64,000 bases of DNA from Blumeriella jaapii (taxonomy: Eukaryota > Ascomycota > Leotiomycetes > Helotiales > Drepanopezizaceae). The stretch spans positions 496,001 through 560,000 of the forward strand of contig VWND01000075.1 of the NCBI GenBank assembly GCA_009599575.1, given 5' to 3'. Position 1 is the stretch's first letter; every line of letters starts with the position of its first letter. The notes beneath the pieces were generated by a model. It saw only the letters and a program-made list of their open reading frames with translations. It had not been told where the DNA came from and searched no databases. Made by a program: the position numbers and the translations under genes. Shown here piece after piece: positions 32,408 to 43,500 of the stretch.

Positions 32408-35216
32408 CTACACACCCGGCAGATCAAACCCCGTCAACTTCGGCCAGGCCCCCAGCTTCGCTGGATCCCCTCCAATCCTGACAAACACCCCGACAGACGG
32501 CGTCGGCCCATCGAGCACAAACAGCATGTACCAGCCCGGGGGACAGACGTGTGCATTCGGCGGCGCCGTCACCGTACAGGTCGTGCCAGAGCACGACACG
32601 GCCGGGAAGAGCGTTCGCTGGCCCATGCTGTTACCATGCGTGCTGGACACGGAGCCGAGCAGCGACACTCTCAGATTGGCGGCCGAGCCCGCCGTAAGCG
32701 TGAACGTGTACGCGGCGCCGTACTTCCAGTCCTTGATGCCGAGGGTCAAAGTTGGGCGGGCGAGGCCCGAGAGTAAGTAGGGAGGGGTGAAGACCTCGAC
32801 GCGGTATTCCTCGGGCCAGTTGCCTTGCGGCGAGCTGTAGTCGCCTGTGGGGTCGGAGCCGGAGATCATGACGCGGCCGTCGAGGAGCGTGATGGCTTCG
32901 GAGTGGTAGAGGCGCGCGACGGTGGTGTTGGCCAGGACGGACATGCGCTGGTTGACGGGCTTCGAGGGGTCGTAGAGTACGGCGTTCAGGTTGGGGGCGC
33001 CACCCAGGCCAAATCCGGCGACACCGTGCTGGCCGCCGCCGGTGATGAGATAGGTGCCGTCTGGCAGGCCGGCCATGCAGGGCATAACTCGTCGGGAGGG
33101 CTGGCATGGATTAGCGAGGCTCGCAACGCCAGAGAGGGAGGGAGAAAAATGGCATGGAACTTACCATCCGCTCGATGGTCCAGACTGGGTTTGCGGCTTC
33201 GGGCTGAGTGGAAACGCAGTTGTCAATAGCATAGCCGCCATTCGAAGTCGAGCCACCGCAGGCCAGAACTCCGAGGGGCGTTGTGAAAGGCGCATACTGC
33301 GGCAGGGCGACCATCGAGCCCTGGAGCTGATACGTACGGCCTCCCGTTGCGTCGTTGACGGCCCCGGGAAGATTGGGCAGAGTCCTGATGGTAGCGAACG
33401 TCTTCTCGTCCAGAATCCGGGCCTCGTTATGGTAGAGGATGAAGATGCCCGAGGGGACCACCATGATGAACGGGTAAAGATTGAAAGGGTGCGTTCGCTG
33501 CAAGAAGTCCAAGTAAACAGTGCCTCCGCCTGTTCTGGGGAGGATCTCCAGATTTGGTTGCTGGTCGGCGTTCTGGCCGATCTCACCACCCACGACCAGA
33601 ATCGAGCCATTGGCCATGATCATCGCGCTCGGGTACCATCGAGGAACGAGCAGCTGGAGGTTGTTGGGGTCCTCGGTCCACTGGTGTGTTCCCTTGACGC
33701 CAGCAGATCCATCCGGCCAGTACAAGCGAACGCCGTAGTCGATTGCCCAGACCAGCCTCCAACCGTGATCTGCCTGCCGGCTTTATCAGGAAGCGTGAGG
33801 CCCGCGGCGCAGAAGACGTCCGTCTTGAGACCTGTCATCTGTCGCCATGCGTTGCCGAACGTGTTGATCTGGGTAAGATCAAGCTCGTACGCCCCAGTCC
33901 CGTTGGGCTCTCCCGTCCCAGCCTTCTCCACGAAGGTGACTTTGCCCGTGATGGCCTGAGACGTGATCAGGGGCACGACAACGCCTCCGATCAACAGTGA
34001 GTACTTGCCCGCCGAGTTTCCCGCGGGGAATGCCCACTTGACGGGGGAGGAAGTCCAGGTGTAGTACGTGAGCCTGTTCCCGCTTCCACAGTAGTAGTTC
34101 TTGTTGCCAGTGCACAGGGCGTTGCAGTCAGAGTCGGCGTACTTCAGAGGCAGGGCAGAGTACGTGTACTGCTGAACATCATTTGGATTCGTCGATGTCG
34201 TGGGCGCAGATGCGACTTGCATATTCTGAACATCTCCGCAAACTACGAACGTCAGGTCGGCACTCGTGATTGCCCACCTCTATACTTACAGCATTGGGAA
34301 GCATATTCGAGCCCGGCAGCGTTGAATCCAAATTGCTGACAACGAGTGATGCAGGACACGGGGTCGTTGGTCTGCGTATCCCAGACCTTGTATGGCAGGA
34401 CTGGCAGCTGCATGTTCCCGTTCTCCTTCGCGGGGATGTTGTCCCTGCTTCGTTAGCATTGCACATGGCGAGTCCGAGATCAAACATACTGCAGACATCC
34501 CGAATAGGTCCATCCAGACGGCAAACCGCTCTTTTGGGGACCCGGCCCTGCTGGCTGTTGGGTCGGCGCGGTTGGTTTGGGAGTCCCGGCTATGCTTATA
34601 CTACCTGGTTTGGTAGACGAGGAGCCTGTGGTCCCTCTCTTGTAAACAGACAGTCGGTTGCCAGCGCCACACTTCTCTGCAGAGTTCCCTCCACACTTCC
34701 AGATCGTCAGTAAGATCCAAGTCTCAAAGCGGGAAATGAGATGAAGGATCAGTTCCTCTGTCATGAAGGAAAAGTGATCATGGACATACGGCGAAGCTGC
34801 AATCAGAAGCCGGCGCAACGGCAGACCCAGTCCCAAAAGCGTCACCACAGTAGCCTTTCCACGTCAGAAGTTGCAATACAGAGACCAGAAACGTGAGAAT
34901 CCCTACATTCTCGACCGTACTCAGTCCCAAAGTATGTATATCCTGCGCAATCGCTCGCACACGATTCGAGAGTCATGGTATCATACGCCGTCGCCTTGGA
35001 CCCCAGAGCTCGCACGTTGGTGCCCTCCGTCTGGCATCCATAATACGTCCATCCTGTCAGCGCCGATTGTCTCTTCTCCAATACCACTGCCGCAGAAGAT
35101 AGCAGTGGTGTGAGCTGCGGAAGTCAGCTACATGTATCTTCATCGGAATTCGGAAGCACAGCACATACCAAAGACACCAGCACCACTGCCTTGACGGTAA
35201 CCTTGAGATACCCCAT
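32408..35216 (-). CDS. two-WSC glyoxal oxidase (copper radical oxidase), frame broken
   Basis: Seven exons: 35169-35216, 34907-35114, 34790-34854, 34490-34695, 34290-34444, 33165-34242 and 32408-33100, about 817 residues with all splice phases consistent. A signal peptide and an EKR maturation site precede two WSC carbohydrate-binding domains ([20 protein letters not shown] to [29 protein letters not shown] to [10 protein letters not shown]). The kelch-type catalytic domain follows ([57 protein letters not shown]) and then the DUF1929 end. Such enzymes oxidise small aldehydes and make hydrogen peroxide; the WSC domains would hold it on glycans. The YHS stretch fits the copper ligands. One base is missing near 33735-33738 (STTAF should read STYGV), so the frame breaks inside the catalytic domain. 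Confidence 0.88.
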
Positions 35217-35836
35217 GTCTTCAAGTGATTGTTGAAGGGGCCAAGAAACTAACGTATATCAACAACGAGAGCCCACTCGAACGAGGGATGACGAGCACAA
35301 GGAATGTTATGCTGCTTGGCTGGACAGGACAGGATACCTAAGTCTCCTGTCTGCTTTGTCTCTTTGACAACGGCATTCAAAGTGCACTCAAGCGGTGAGA
35401 TGAAAGCTCCAAAGAAGAATTGCTCATTCCACACGACTAGGGAGGATTCGCGCCAGCAAACCACCACGCCGAGCACCTTCGTCTTCATATCACGATCATC
35501 ACGCGACCCTTCCATTCCCGGAATCCCGAGTCTGACGTGAAGAAAATACCCGACGCCCATCTGTACATGTTTTAGACCCGGGACCTTCTGAATGGCTAAC
35601 GCGTCGCGGTTCGACTCCATATTTAGGGCGATAGGAACAGGAACCCAATTCGAACCCTTGCCAAGGCACTTATCTCCCAAACATCCATCGCGAGGGATAA
35701 CAACAGTCCTGCGGCTGACGCTTGACCGTCTCCGCATTTGTGAAATACATCAGCCATCTGACCTCCCAGGAGACTTTCGACGTTAGGCAGGCAGTCAGCG
35801 GTCAGCTGTTTCCACTGATGTGCATTTCTTGTGCAC

Positions 35837-35861
35837 ATATATATATATATATATATATATT
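35837..35861. repeat. (AT)n microsatellite
   Basis: About twelve uninterrupted AT units. Confidence 0.95.
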
Positions 35862-36055
35862 TATACATTTGCCGGTACAGAACGGCGTATGCAGTTCGCT
35901 TGGACCCCACTGCGTGCATGCATGACATAGTCACGGAAGCCTGCCTATGGAATCGGGGAATCAGCTTAGACGAGGGAAGCTTGAATAGGGTGGTAAGCAA
36001 TGCCGAGGAAAGCTTGAAAGGGAAGCAAGGAGCGGAAGAAAGCTATGTAGCAGCA

Positions 36056-36103
36056 GGGGGGGGGGGGGGGGGGGGGGGTGGGGGGGGGGGGGGGGGGGGG
36101 GGG
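36056..36103. repeat. near-pure G tract of 48 bases
   Basis: Forty-eight bases, all G except one T at 36079. Such a tract can form G-quadruplex structure and is very hard to sequence, so its real length is uncertain. Confidence 0.9.
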
Positions 36104-36701
36104 ATGAATACAGATACTTTATATGAAGAGATTAATGAAAAATCGACTGAATCGATCTCGGACTCGGACTCGGACTCACTGCCAGCCTCGCCTTTTTGTA
36201 TGACTATCATGTAGATTATTAGTATGGCTTGGTCATTCGGCTACACGCGCGGTGGGGGCGGTTGCAACGACCACGACAACGGCGATGCAGACAGGAATGG
36301 GTCGCTCGCTGATACACCGTCCCTACCTAGGTAAGTACAGTAGGCCCCTATGGCAAGCGGACCACAGGCCCGGACCAGAGCTCTTTTATCAAGCCGAACG
36401 GACTGATCTCTCGTATCTGTACCGTAGGTACCTACCAATGCTGTACCTTAGTAAGAACCTCAGCCAGCCCCCCGATTCTTTGGTCAAAGACAAACAATCA
36501 GGGGCGCGCTGAGATAAGGGGTCAGATACCGCGTACAGCTATCTAGCTAGCTGCACGTCAATGTCGATTTTTCCTGGACTTCGGCCGGAGGTCATCCTGC
36601 TCGCTGCTCGCTTCTCGCTTCTCGCTTCTCGCTTGCAGGTTGCAAAACAACCCGATTCGATTTACCTGGCTGTGAGGGGGGGGAGAGCGAGGGGATGTGC
36701 A

Positions 36702-36921
36702 AACGACAACGACAACGACAACGACACAGTGTGCAGCAGCAGGTAAGGGAGAGCGAACGAACGAACGAACGAACGCTCGCTCGAGTCACACGTATGGGTG
36801 TACACACATTCTGTGTTCTCGGCACTGCACTGCGGGACACGAACCGTGCCGCTGTCAGTCAGCGCTCCGGCGGTATGTATGTATGTATGTATGTATGTAT
36901 GTCTGTGTGGGTGGGTGGGTG
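36702..36921. repeat. cluster of four microsatellites
   Basis: In order: AACGAC units (36702-36727), GAAC units (36753-36774), TATG units (36873-36901) and GGGT units (36908-36921). Confidence 0.9.
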
Positions 36922-37068
36922 TTTGTACACGCCCATGTGTTGCATGGCAGTGCAGCATGAACTACCGACAGCGGATAGGACGGGGTCTGGCGAGCGGTGG
37001 TGATGCGTAGGATGCGAGAGTTGTCGGGGGATTCCCGGAGTGGTGTCGGAGGTCGGATTGTGGTTGTT

Positions 37069-37285
37069 GATGGATGATGATGATGATGGAGATGATGTTG
37101 TGTAACGTCAGGGGAGGGGGGGGGAGGGAGGGGAGGCAAAGCAACCTTAAGGCAAGGCAACTTCAAGGCAAAGCAACCTCAAGGCTTCCGTGGGGCGTTG
37201 GACGTGCTGTGTTGGGGTTGATTTTTTGTTAGTGTACGAAAGACCTTTTAGAAAGCATCTATGTGAATGAAAGAAATGTGTGACA
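37069..37285 (-). mobile_element. SINE-like element, copy 3 (diverged)
   Basis: It begins with a GAT microsatellite, then TGTGTAACGTCAGGGG, then a G-rich and GGCAAGGCAACTTCAA-repeated insert, GGGCGTTGGACGTGCT, and ends AAAGAAATGTGTGACAG. The order of blocks matches the copies at 16060 and 23172, but identity is clearly lower and the middle is expanded. Confidence 0.5.
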
Positions 37286-37953
37286 GATGTTCGCTGTTTG
37301 AGCCCGTCCCCCCTACAGGCGGAATGGTGCTCCATGGAGTTGGTGAGGTGAGCCTTAGGTGCTCGAGTGAGCGTTGCGAAATTGAGAGAGCTGTTGAATG
37401 CTCGAGGTGATATGGCCTTACTAGCCGATCGTCTCAGCTCGTGAGAGCAATCGGCGGTTGATAGAAGGCGTGCCTAAGGAGTTTTTGGACTGGATATGCT
37501 GTTTTTTCGAGCTTCATTTGTCTGGTTCTTTGGCTTCATCCGCGATAGGGAGGAGGGGAAGGGAGCGCTAGATTTTGAGAACAAGGGGATTGAGTTGTGT
37601 ATGGCTATACCTACCCTGCAGTTGGTGACACTATAGGATGTTTCGTATATGCTCTTTTGGCTGTTCGGATTTGAACTGCTGTGCTTTTGAGGTTGGGGTT
37701 TCTTGATCTCCAGACAGCTTCTACCCAAGCTCTATTCCAGCCACGCTGTTCAAGTGACCACCTTTACGGTGAGAGCATCAGGTATCGTCCGGCGAGCAAC
37801 AGTTTCTCTTGCATAGAAGAAGACATCCTTATCGGCGGTACAAGGTGTTATAGAGCCCAGGTCACGTGCATATACTCCAAGTCCATCTCACTCAATTCGC
37901 GTCCCATCTCCATTTTTTTCAAAGTCCTCCCAATACCACCAGTGTCCCAAACC

Positions 37954-39202
37954 ATGGACGTCCCAATCGCAGCCAACGTGCTTGGTACGATGGGAGCCGT
38001 TTGCTGGTCCATCCAAGTATCTCTTCCCCTCCATCTTCCCCATTTCCACGCTCTGTCTAATGCTCTAATACCTTCCTACCTCCTCTCCAGCTCATCCCCC
38101 AAATCGTGCTCAATTACCGCAGACATAACACGGTTGGGCTCCAGCGCTCCATGATGCTCCTCTGGGCCCTGGCTGGCATCCCGCTCGGCGCGTACAACAT
38201 CGTCGAGGACTTCAACGTCGCGCTGCAGATCCAGCCGCAGATCTTGACGGCGCTGAGTTTGGGGACATGGATCCAGTGTTATTACTATGATGATGTGCGT
38301 TCTCTCTCTCTTTATGCCTCAATCGTATCGGAGTTATCGAACCTGGGTTTTTCTTCCAAAGGAGAATGGAAGCGCGCAATGAGTGCGTGAGCGAGGGAAC
38401 AAGTAAGCACCTTTGCTAACAATGTGACGAGAGCAGAAATGGTGTGTAACCCGCTGCACGGCCTTCGTCGTCGCCATCGGCGCCCTTCTGGGTGGCATGG
38501 AAGCCGGCCTCATTTTCGCTCTCAAGGTACGCCCTCGGTCCCAGCTTCGCCTTAGACAGACGCAGCCGCTGACTGACAAACACCACAGGCCGGCGTCGAG
38601 CGCGACGCCCACTGGCCCGTAACTCTCACGGGCGTCGTCTCGGCCATCCTGCTCTCAGCGGGCGTGCTGAGGCATTACTGGGATATCTACGTGCACCGCA
38701 CCGTGCGTGGCATCTCATTCATCTTCGTGGGCATTGATGCGGCGGGGGATGTGTTCTCGTTGGTCTCTGTTTGTACGTCTTTCTTCCCCCTCTCTTCCTT
38801 CTCTTCGTTCCTCTCCTCTCCTCTTTTCGTTTCTTCGTTCTTACCGCTTCTCCTTTCGTGTTCGCCCGCGCATCGAGCAGGCAAACTCACCCAAGCAGGC
38901 TTCCACCGCGAGCTCGACATCCTAGGCATGGCCATCTACGCCAGCGAGTTCGTGCTGTGGTGCGGCGTCTTCGCCCGGGGGGGTACTTCAACCTGCGGCC
39001 CTGGCTCGCGCAGAGACTGAAAGCGCGGCGAGAAGAGCGTGGGGAGGTGGTCGCCGATGGCGGGATGGGAAGTGGGGATGGGGATGGAGGCGCGTCAAAT
39101 GATATCCAGATTCACCGGGCGCCGTCGTCGACGTCGGTTTTTCGGACGCCGAGCTCGATTGTGGGGTCCGGCGCGTCGGTGAGGTTGGAGATTGCTGGGT
39201 AG
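37954..39202 (+). CDS. PQ-loop repeat membrane protein, frame broken
   Basis: Exons 37954-38016, 38091-38294, 38437-38526, 38589-38772 and 38881-39202 give about 287 residues. The first PQ-loop (SIQLIPQIVLNYRRHNTVGL) and a second (VRGISFIFVGIDAAGDVFSL) lie in a seven-span layout like that of cystinosin and Ypq/PQLC2 proteins, which export cystine or cationic amino acids from vacuoles and lysosomes. The substrate cannot be read from the sequence. The last exon breaks frame in a run of seven G (38977-38983); one more G restores FARGGYFNLRPW, followed by a polar C-terminal tail to the stop at 39202. As given, the frame would end at 39020. Confidence 0.84.
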
Positions 39203-40572
39203 GCGAGTAAGGGATGGATGGCGTTTGAGGATAGTATGGTCTCGATGGGTGTTCTGTGTGCACGTTGTGCTTGTAGATAAGTGTTCGAGCTGGGTGGTCT
39301 TTGGATGTGATCACAAGCACGGGTCTGAAGCAAGGGCATCATGATTGTGGAGTTTATAATAGGCTGGGATGTGAAAGGCTTTGTTTCGTACTAGCTTTCT
39401 GTCGGTGATCCTTTTCTTCCTACATGACAACTTCTGCTTATTGGCCGCAAGGTTCGCAGCTTCTTTCTCTAGATAAGCTCGCGTTGCTCTTGAGTTCGAA
39501 AGCATTTGTTTGATAGTATTGAAAGTCGATATCCATCTTCAGTAGTGCGAGCTCCAACTTACTATCCCAAGAGCTGCTATGATGAAAGTAGCGTACTGCT
39601 TTGGTTTAGTGTGATCGTAGTTTTCGTTCTTGTGAATGTTGGCAATGATGCTATCACAATTTTCATCAAACGCAACTTACATCACCGGTGACCCCCATGT
39701 GGCTGGTGATAGAGCTTCTAGAAGAAACATACGTTCTTCTTGCCACTTGAAGCTACAGCTGGCATAAGCAATATGGTAATGATCTTTCAGCAGAACCCTG
39801 TAACATACGTCGTTTGTGCCTCCACTACAACTGGCTCCGGCCGGCGGCACAACTCGGCGCTTGACTCTGCCAATCTGGCTTCGAGGTCTGAGACCAAGAA
39901 GTTCAACTGTGTTTCTTGTTGGCAAGGTTAGCTATAATCCTAGGCCTGCTGATGTACCGTTCGACTGCCAGTTGTCGAACTGGAATGCTCGGTTTGACCT
40001 TTGCAAACGTGATTGCTCTGGAGTGATAGAAAGCTCGCGCCTAATCCCTCCCACCTCTTATTCCGTCTCCGGCTTCGCCCTCAAAGGGTAGGTAAAACGC
40101 AAAAGGTCACAGCGACCGGGAGAAAAATGACAAGCGAAGTGGGTGAATGGTGTTATAGAAATGTGGGAGCAGGTGGAATTACATATGAAAAGATCCTGAA
40201 TCATACGGACTGCGTGATGCTTATACCTATATTGATATCGCTTCTTTGTCACGTGACTATCGCCAAATACGGCCAGTGAGAAATTCTGCCCAAGGCGGTC
40301 AGGCTAAAGTGCTTTTCGTGTGACCATCAGACGCGTTGGTACGCGCACCAAAGAAAGTCGAAACTTCGGTCGGCTACGTCTTTCCAGCCTTCCCACGCGA
40401 ACTCGACCCACGACTAAAGAACACTCCGGTCTCTTCGACCTCGGGTTCCTCTCCTCGATAACACGGTCATCGAAACGCGAGGATATACTTCTGGCCGATG
40501 GGGTAGTGACACGGGAGCAGGTCTCGATGCAGATTACATCAGGGGGGATCAGCCACAGAGCTCGCAGCAGCC
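39203..40572. other. intergenic, RIF1 upstream region
   Basis: About 1.4 kb with no supported gene; the right part is the promoter of RIF1. Confidence 0.5.
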
Positions 40573-43500
40573 ATGGTAGATTCGGCGGCTGCCTCAAATC
40601 CACCGCCATCCCTCGAAGCCAGACCCCCTACGCCGCCGCGAGACTCGTGCGATAGCGACGCGAAGCCGGCCCGCTTTGGCTTTGCAAAGCATCTTTACAA
40701 CCATCCCACTCACCGACGGGCATCGGCCCCAGTTGCTGGTTCTGTCGCTGTCGAGTCGCCTGTACACACCCCCGGATCAGGCTCGAAGTCGGGGAAGAAG
40801 AAGGTGTTATGGTCGGAGTTGACGGAGTATGAAGAGGCTCCCGCGCCATCCTTCGACGGCAAGAATATCAGACGGGTGGTCCAACCTCTGGCTCCCTCTT
40901 CAGAACGAAAACCACCCAAGTCTATTCTCAAGGCCTCGAATGGCCTACACGAGCAAGAACGCAATGGCGTAGGAGCAAGCCCGAAGCTGCGGCCTCTTCA
41001 CCACCACCCGACGTTCGCCATCATGCTGGACTCGATCTTACAGCAGTTGGCAGGGAATGATAGGAGTTCGAAGATGGATGCTTATTTGATGCTGTCCAGC
41101 ACATTGAAAGCGTCAGACAACGTGCCGGACTTGAAGGCATTGAAAGCCAAGATGGGATTGCTGTGTCACTTCATTGGGCAGGATCTGTTGCACAAGCTGG
41201 AAAATGGCAAGCCCGATACTACACTGGTGGTCAATGCCTTGGTTCTGCTCTCCAGTTTTCTCCAAAAACCTGCAATCTCGGAAATGTTCTCTGCAGAATT
41301 CTCCGTGCAAATGGTGGAACATGCTATCAAGACTTTCGAGGGAAAGGAGCCCTCAAAGGAGATAATCAAGCATCTGATGTTCATCATGGCCCAGCAGAGT
41401 TTCCCTGCGAAAGTCATGACCGAGAAGAGGGTCGGGAAGCTGGTCATGGTCTTGCACAATATGGATCTCAGCGGGAAGAGTATTGCTATGTCCAGGATCA
41501 ACATCTGTCGGGCGCTCCTACGGCAGTCGAGGAGCCATATGGTTTCCAATCCGATATGGTTCAATGACATGTTCACTGATATGCTCAGCAGCCTCAAGGA
41601 AATTCGCACTCAGGCAATCACATTTGCATTCGAAGCTGCTTCTGCGCTCAGCACCGACAGCAACGCTACGCGCGCCGTCACGAACTTGTTTGCGCTTCAG
41701 CCTCCGGAGAAGGAATTCTATGCAAAATTCTACGCCAATCAATTGAAGGGTATGGTCAGAAAGAAAGACGACTGGGATAGTGCTTCTGTGCCACAGATAT
41801 GGAGCATAATTATGCTGTTCTTCCGCTCAAGGCCTCAAGCTTTGGAACAGTGGCAGTTCTTCAACGACTTCCTCCAAGTCATCCAGCTGTGCTTCAATTC
41901 TGGCAACATACCGACTCGTGCGGAGGCTAATATTGCCTGGAATCGCTTCATATTTGCGGTTCAGCTGAGTGAAAAGACATCTCCCAAATTCCGCGGCTTG
42001 CTCTCGCAGGCCATCTTTACCCAAATCGGATCACGCAAATCCCATTCCAACAGAAAGCGAGGACTCGGCAGTATGAATTTCCTGCTATACTATGCGCTCA
42101 GGCCCCAATCGACTCCAAATCAGCTGGAACTGTATTGGGACGAGTACGTCGCTCCCCTTGCCGAGGCGTGTCTAAATTCTGCTAAGGAGCGTGAGGGTCC
42201 AGAGGTGGCAAAGCAGGAGGCCACGGATGCATGCATAATCCTTCAGTGTCTCTTTGACTCGACAACGCAGCGGAAATGGTCAGAGTCGAGGGCGATTGAG
42301 AGCCTACAGCAACTACCTATGGATCCAACGGAACTTCCAGCATTGGATTCACGGTGGCTCCGGAAAAACCATGCTCGAGTTTTCAAAGTCCTGGTACCTC
42401 TCATCGAGAGGTTGTATTGGGACCTTGGCGACGATACCCCAATTACACGGCTTTGGAAAACATACATTACATCGATTTCTTCACCAGCGGTCGCCGAAAT
42501 CGATCCCCATCTGGACACAATGTCTTGCGTCGCCTCGATCTTCAGCATGCTACATAAATTCTGGAATGTTGGTGGGGATAAGCTTGGAAGCTTGCCTCCA
42601 GCAAACGCGTTTTCCACTGCCGAAAAATCTGCAGCGTTCTTGAAGGGCTTTGGATGCATTATTTTGACAACCCTTACTGGCCTTCGGGTGCTGCCCTTCA
42701 GCAAGAGGTCGATCTCAATTGCTCATAATTCGTTCTTCGCCGTCCCTACCCCAACCCATCAACAACCTCGAAAAATCCGCAATGAAAGCAGGCCGCCTCT
42801 CCACCATCTTTTATTGCTCTTGACGAGTCCGTCGCCCGGGCTCGATTTCAAGGAGCCCTTTGCGCACATGGTCCATCTTATACTCCAGAAATTCTGGGAT
42901 TCTCAACAGTCGAAAAAGGCCAAAATGGAGCTTCTCAACAATCTGTTTCATCTCTTACCAAGTGATAAGCCCGGCTCGTCTCGTGTCATTTGGGAAGTCC
43001 TAGCTGGTTTTGCCGCTACTACTACGAGTTTAAAAGGAGATCAGGAGAGTGGAAGTGACGAACCATTGCCTAGTCTGACGTATAAGACGTTGATTGAATT
43101 TCTAAGCAAAGGTGTTAATCTCTCTCCAAATTCCGTTCCTCGTGGCTGGGAGGCTCTCTTTGATGCTTTGATCACCTCGGCTACACTGGATGTCGGCGAT
43201 GCCGGCAGGGCCATTGCTGTCATCGAACCCCTGGCCAAGATCTTCACCACTTCGGTACCAAATGTGGACATTGAATCGAGGGGATTATGCTATCTCAACT
43301 TTATTCTTGAAAAGGCAACATATCCAAAGGATCGACGTGCTCTAGACGCAGCCGCAAAACGTTTGACGGGGGGCCCTGCCACGCAGAAGCCGTCGACCTT
43401 TGACCCATACGTTCACTTGTATGAGTACGTAAGAACAGGGCTTGAAACCGCTTACGATACTCACTCCCCAGACCATCTCGACGCAAACGCAAAGATCATC

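Larger units (their letters stand above)
35217..37953. other. long simple-sequence-rich intergenic region
   Basis: About 2.7 kb between divergent genes. The left end is the glyoxal oxidase promoter. The middle is crowded with microsatellites and a giant G tract, and copy 3 of the short retroposon-like element lies at 37069. The right end is the PQ-loop promoter. No gene is supported. Confidence 0.6.
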
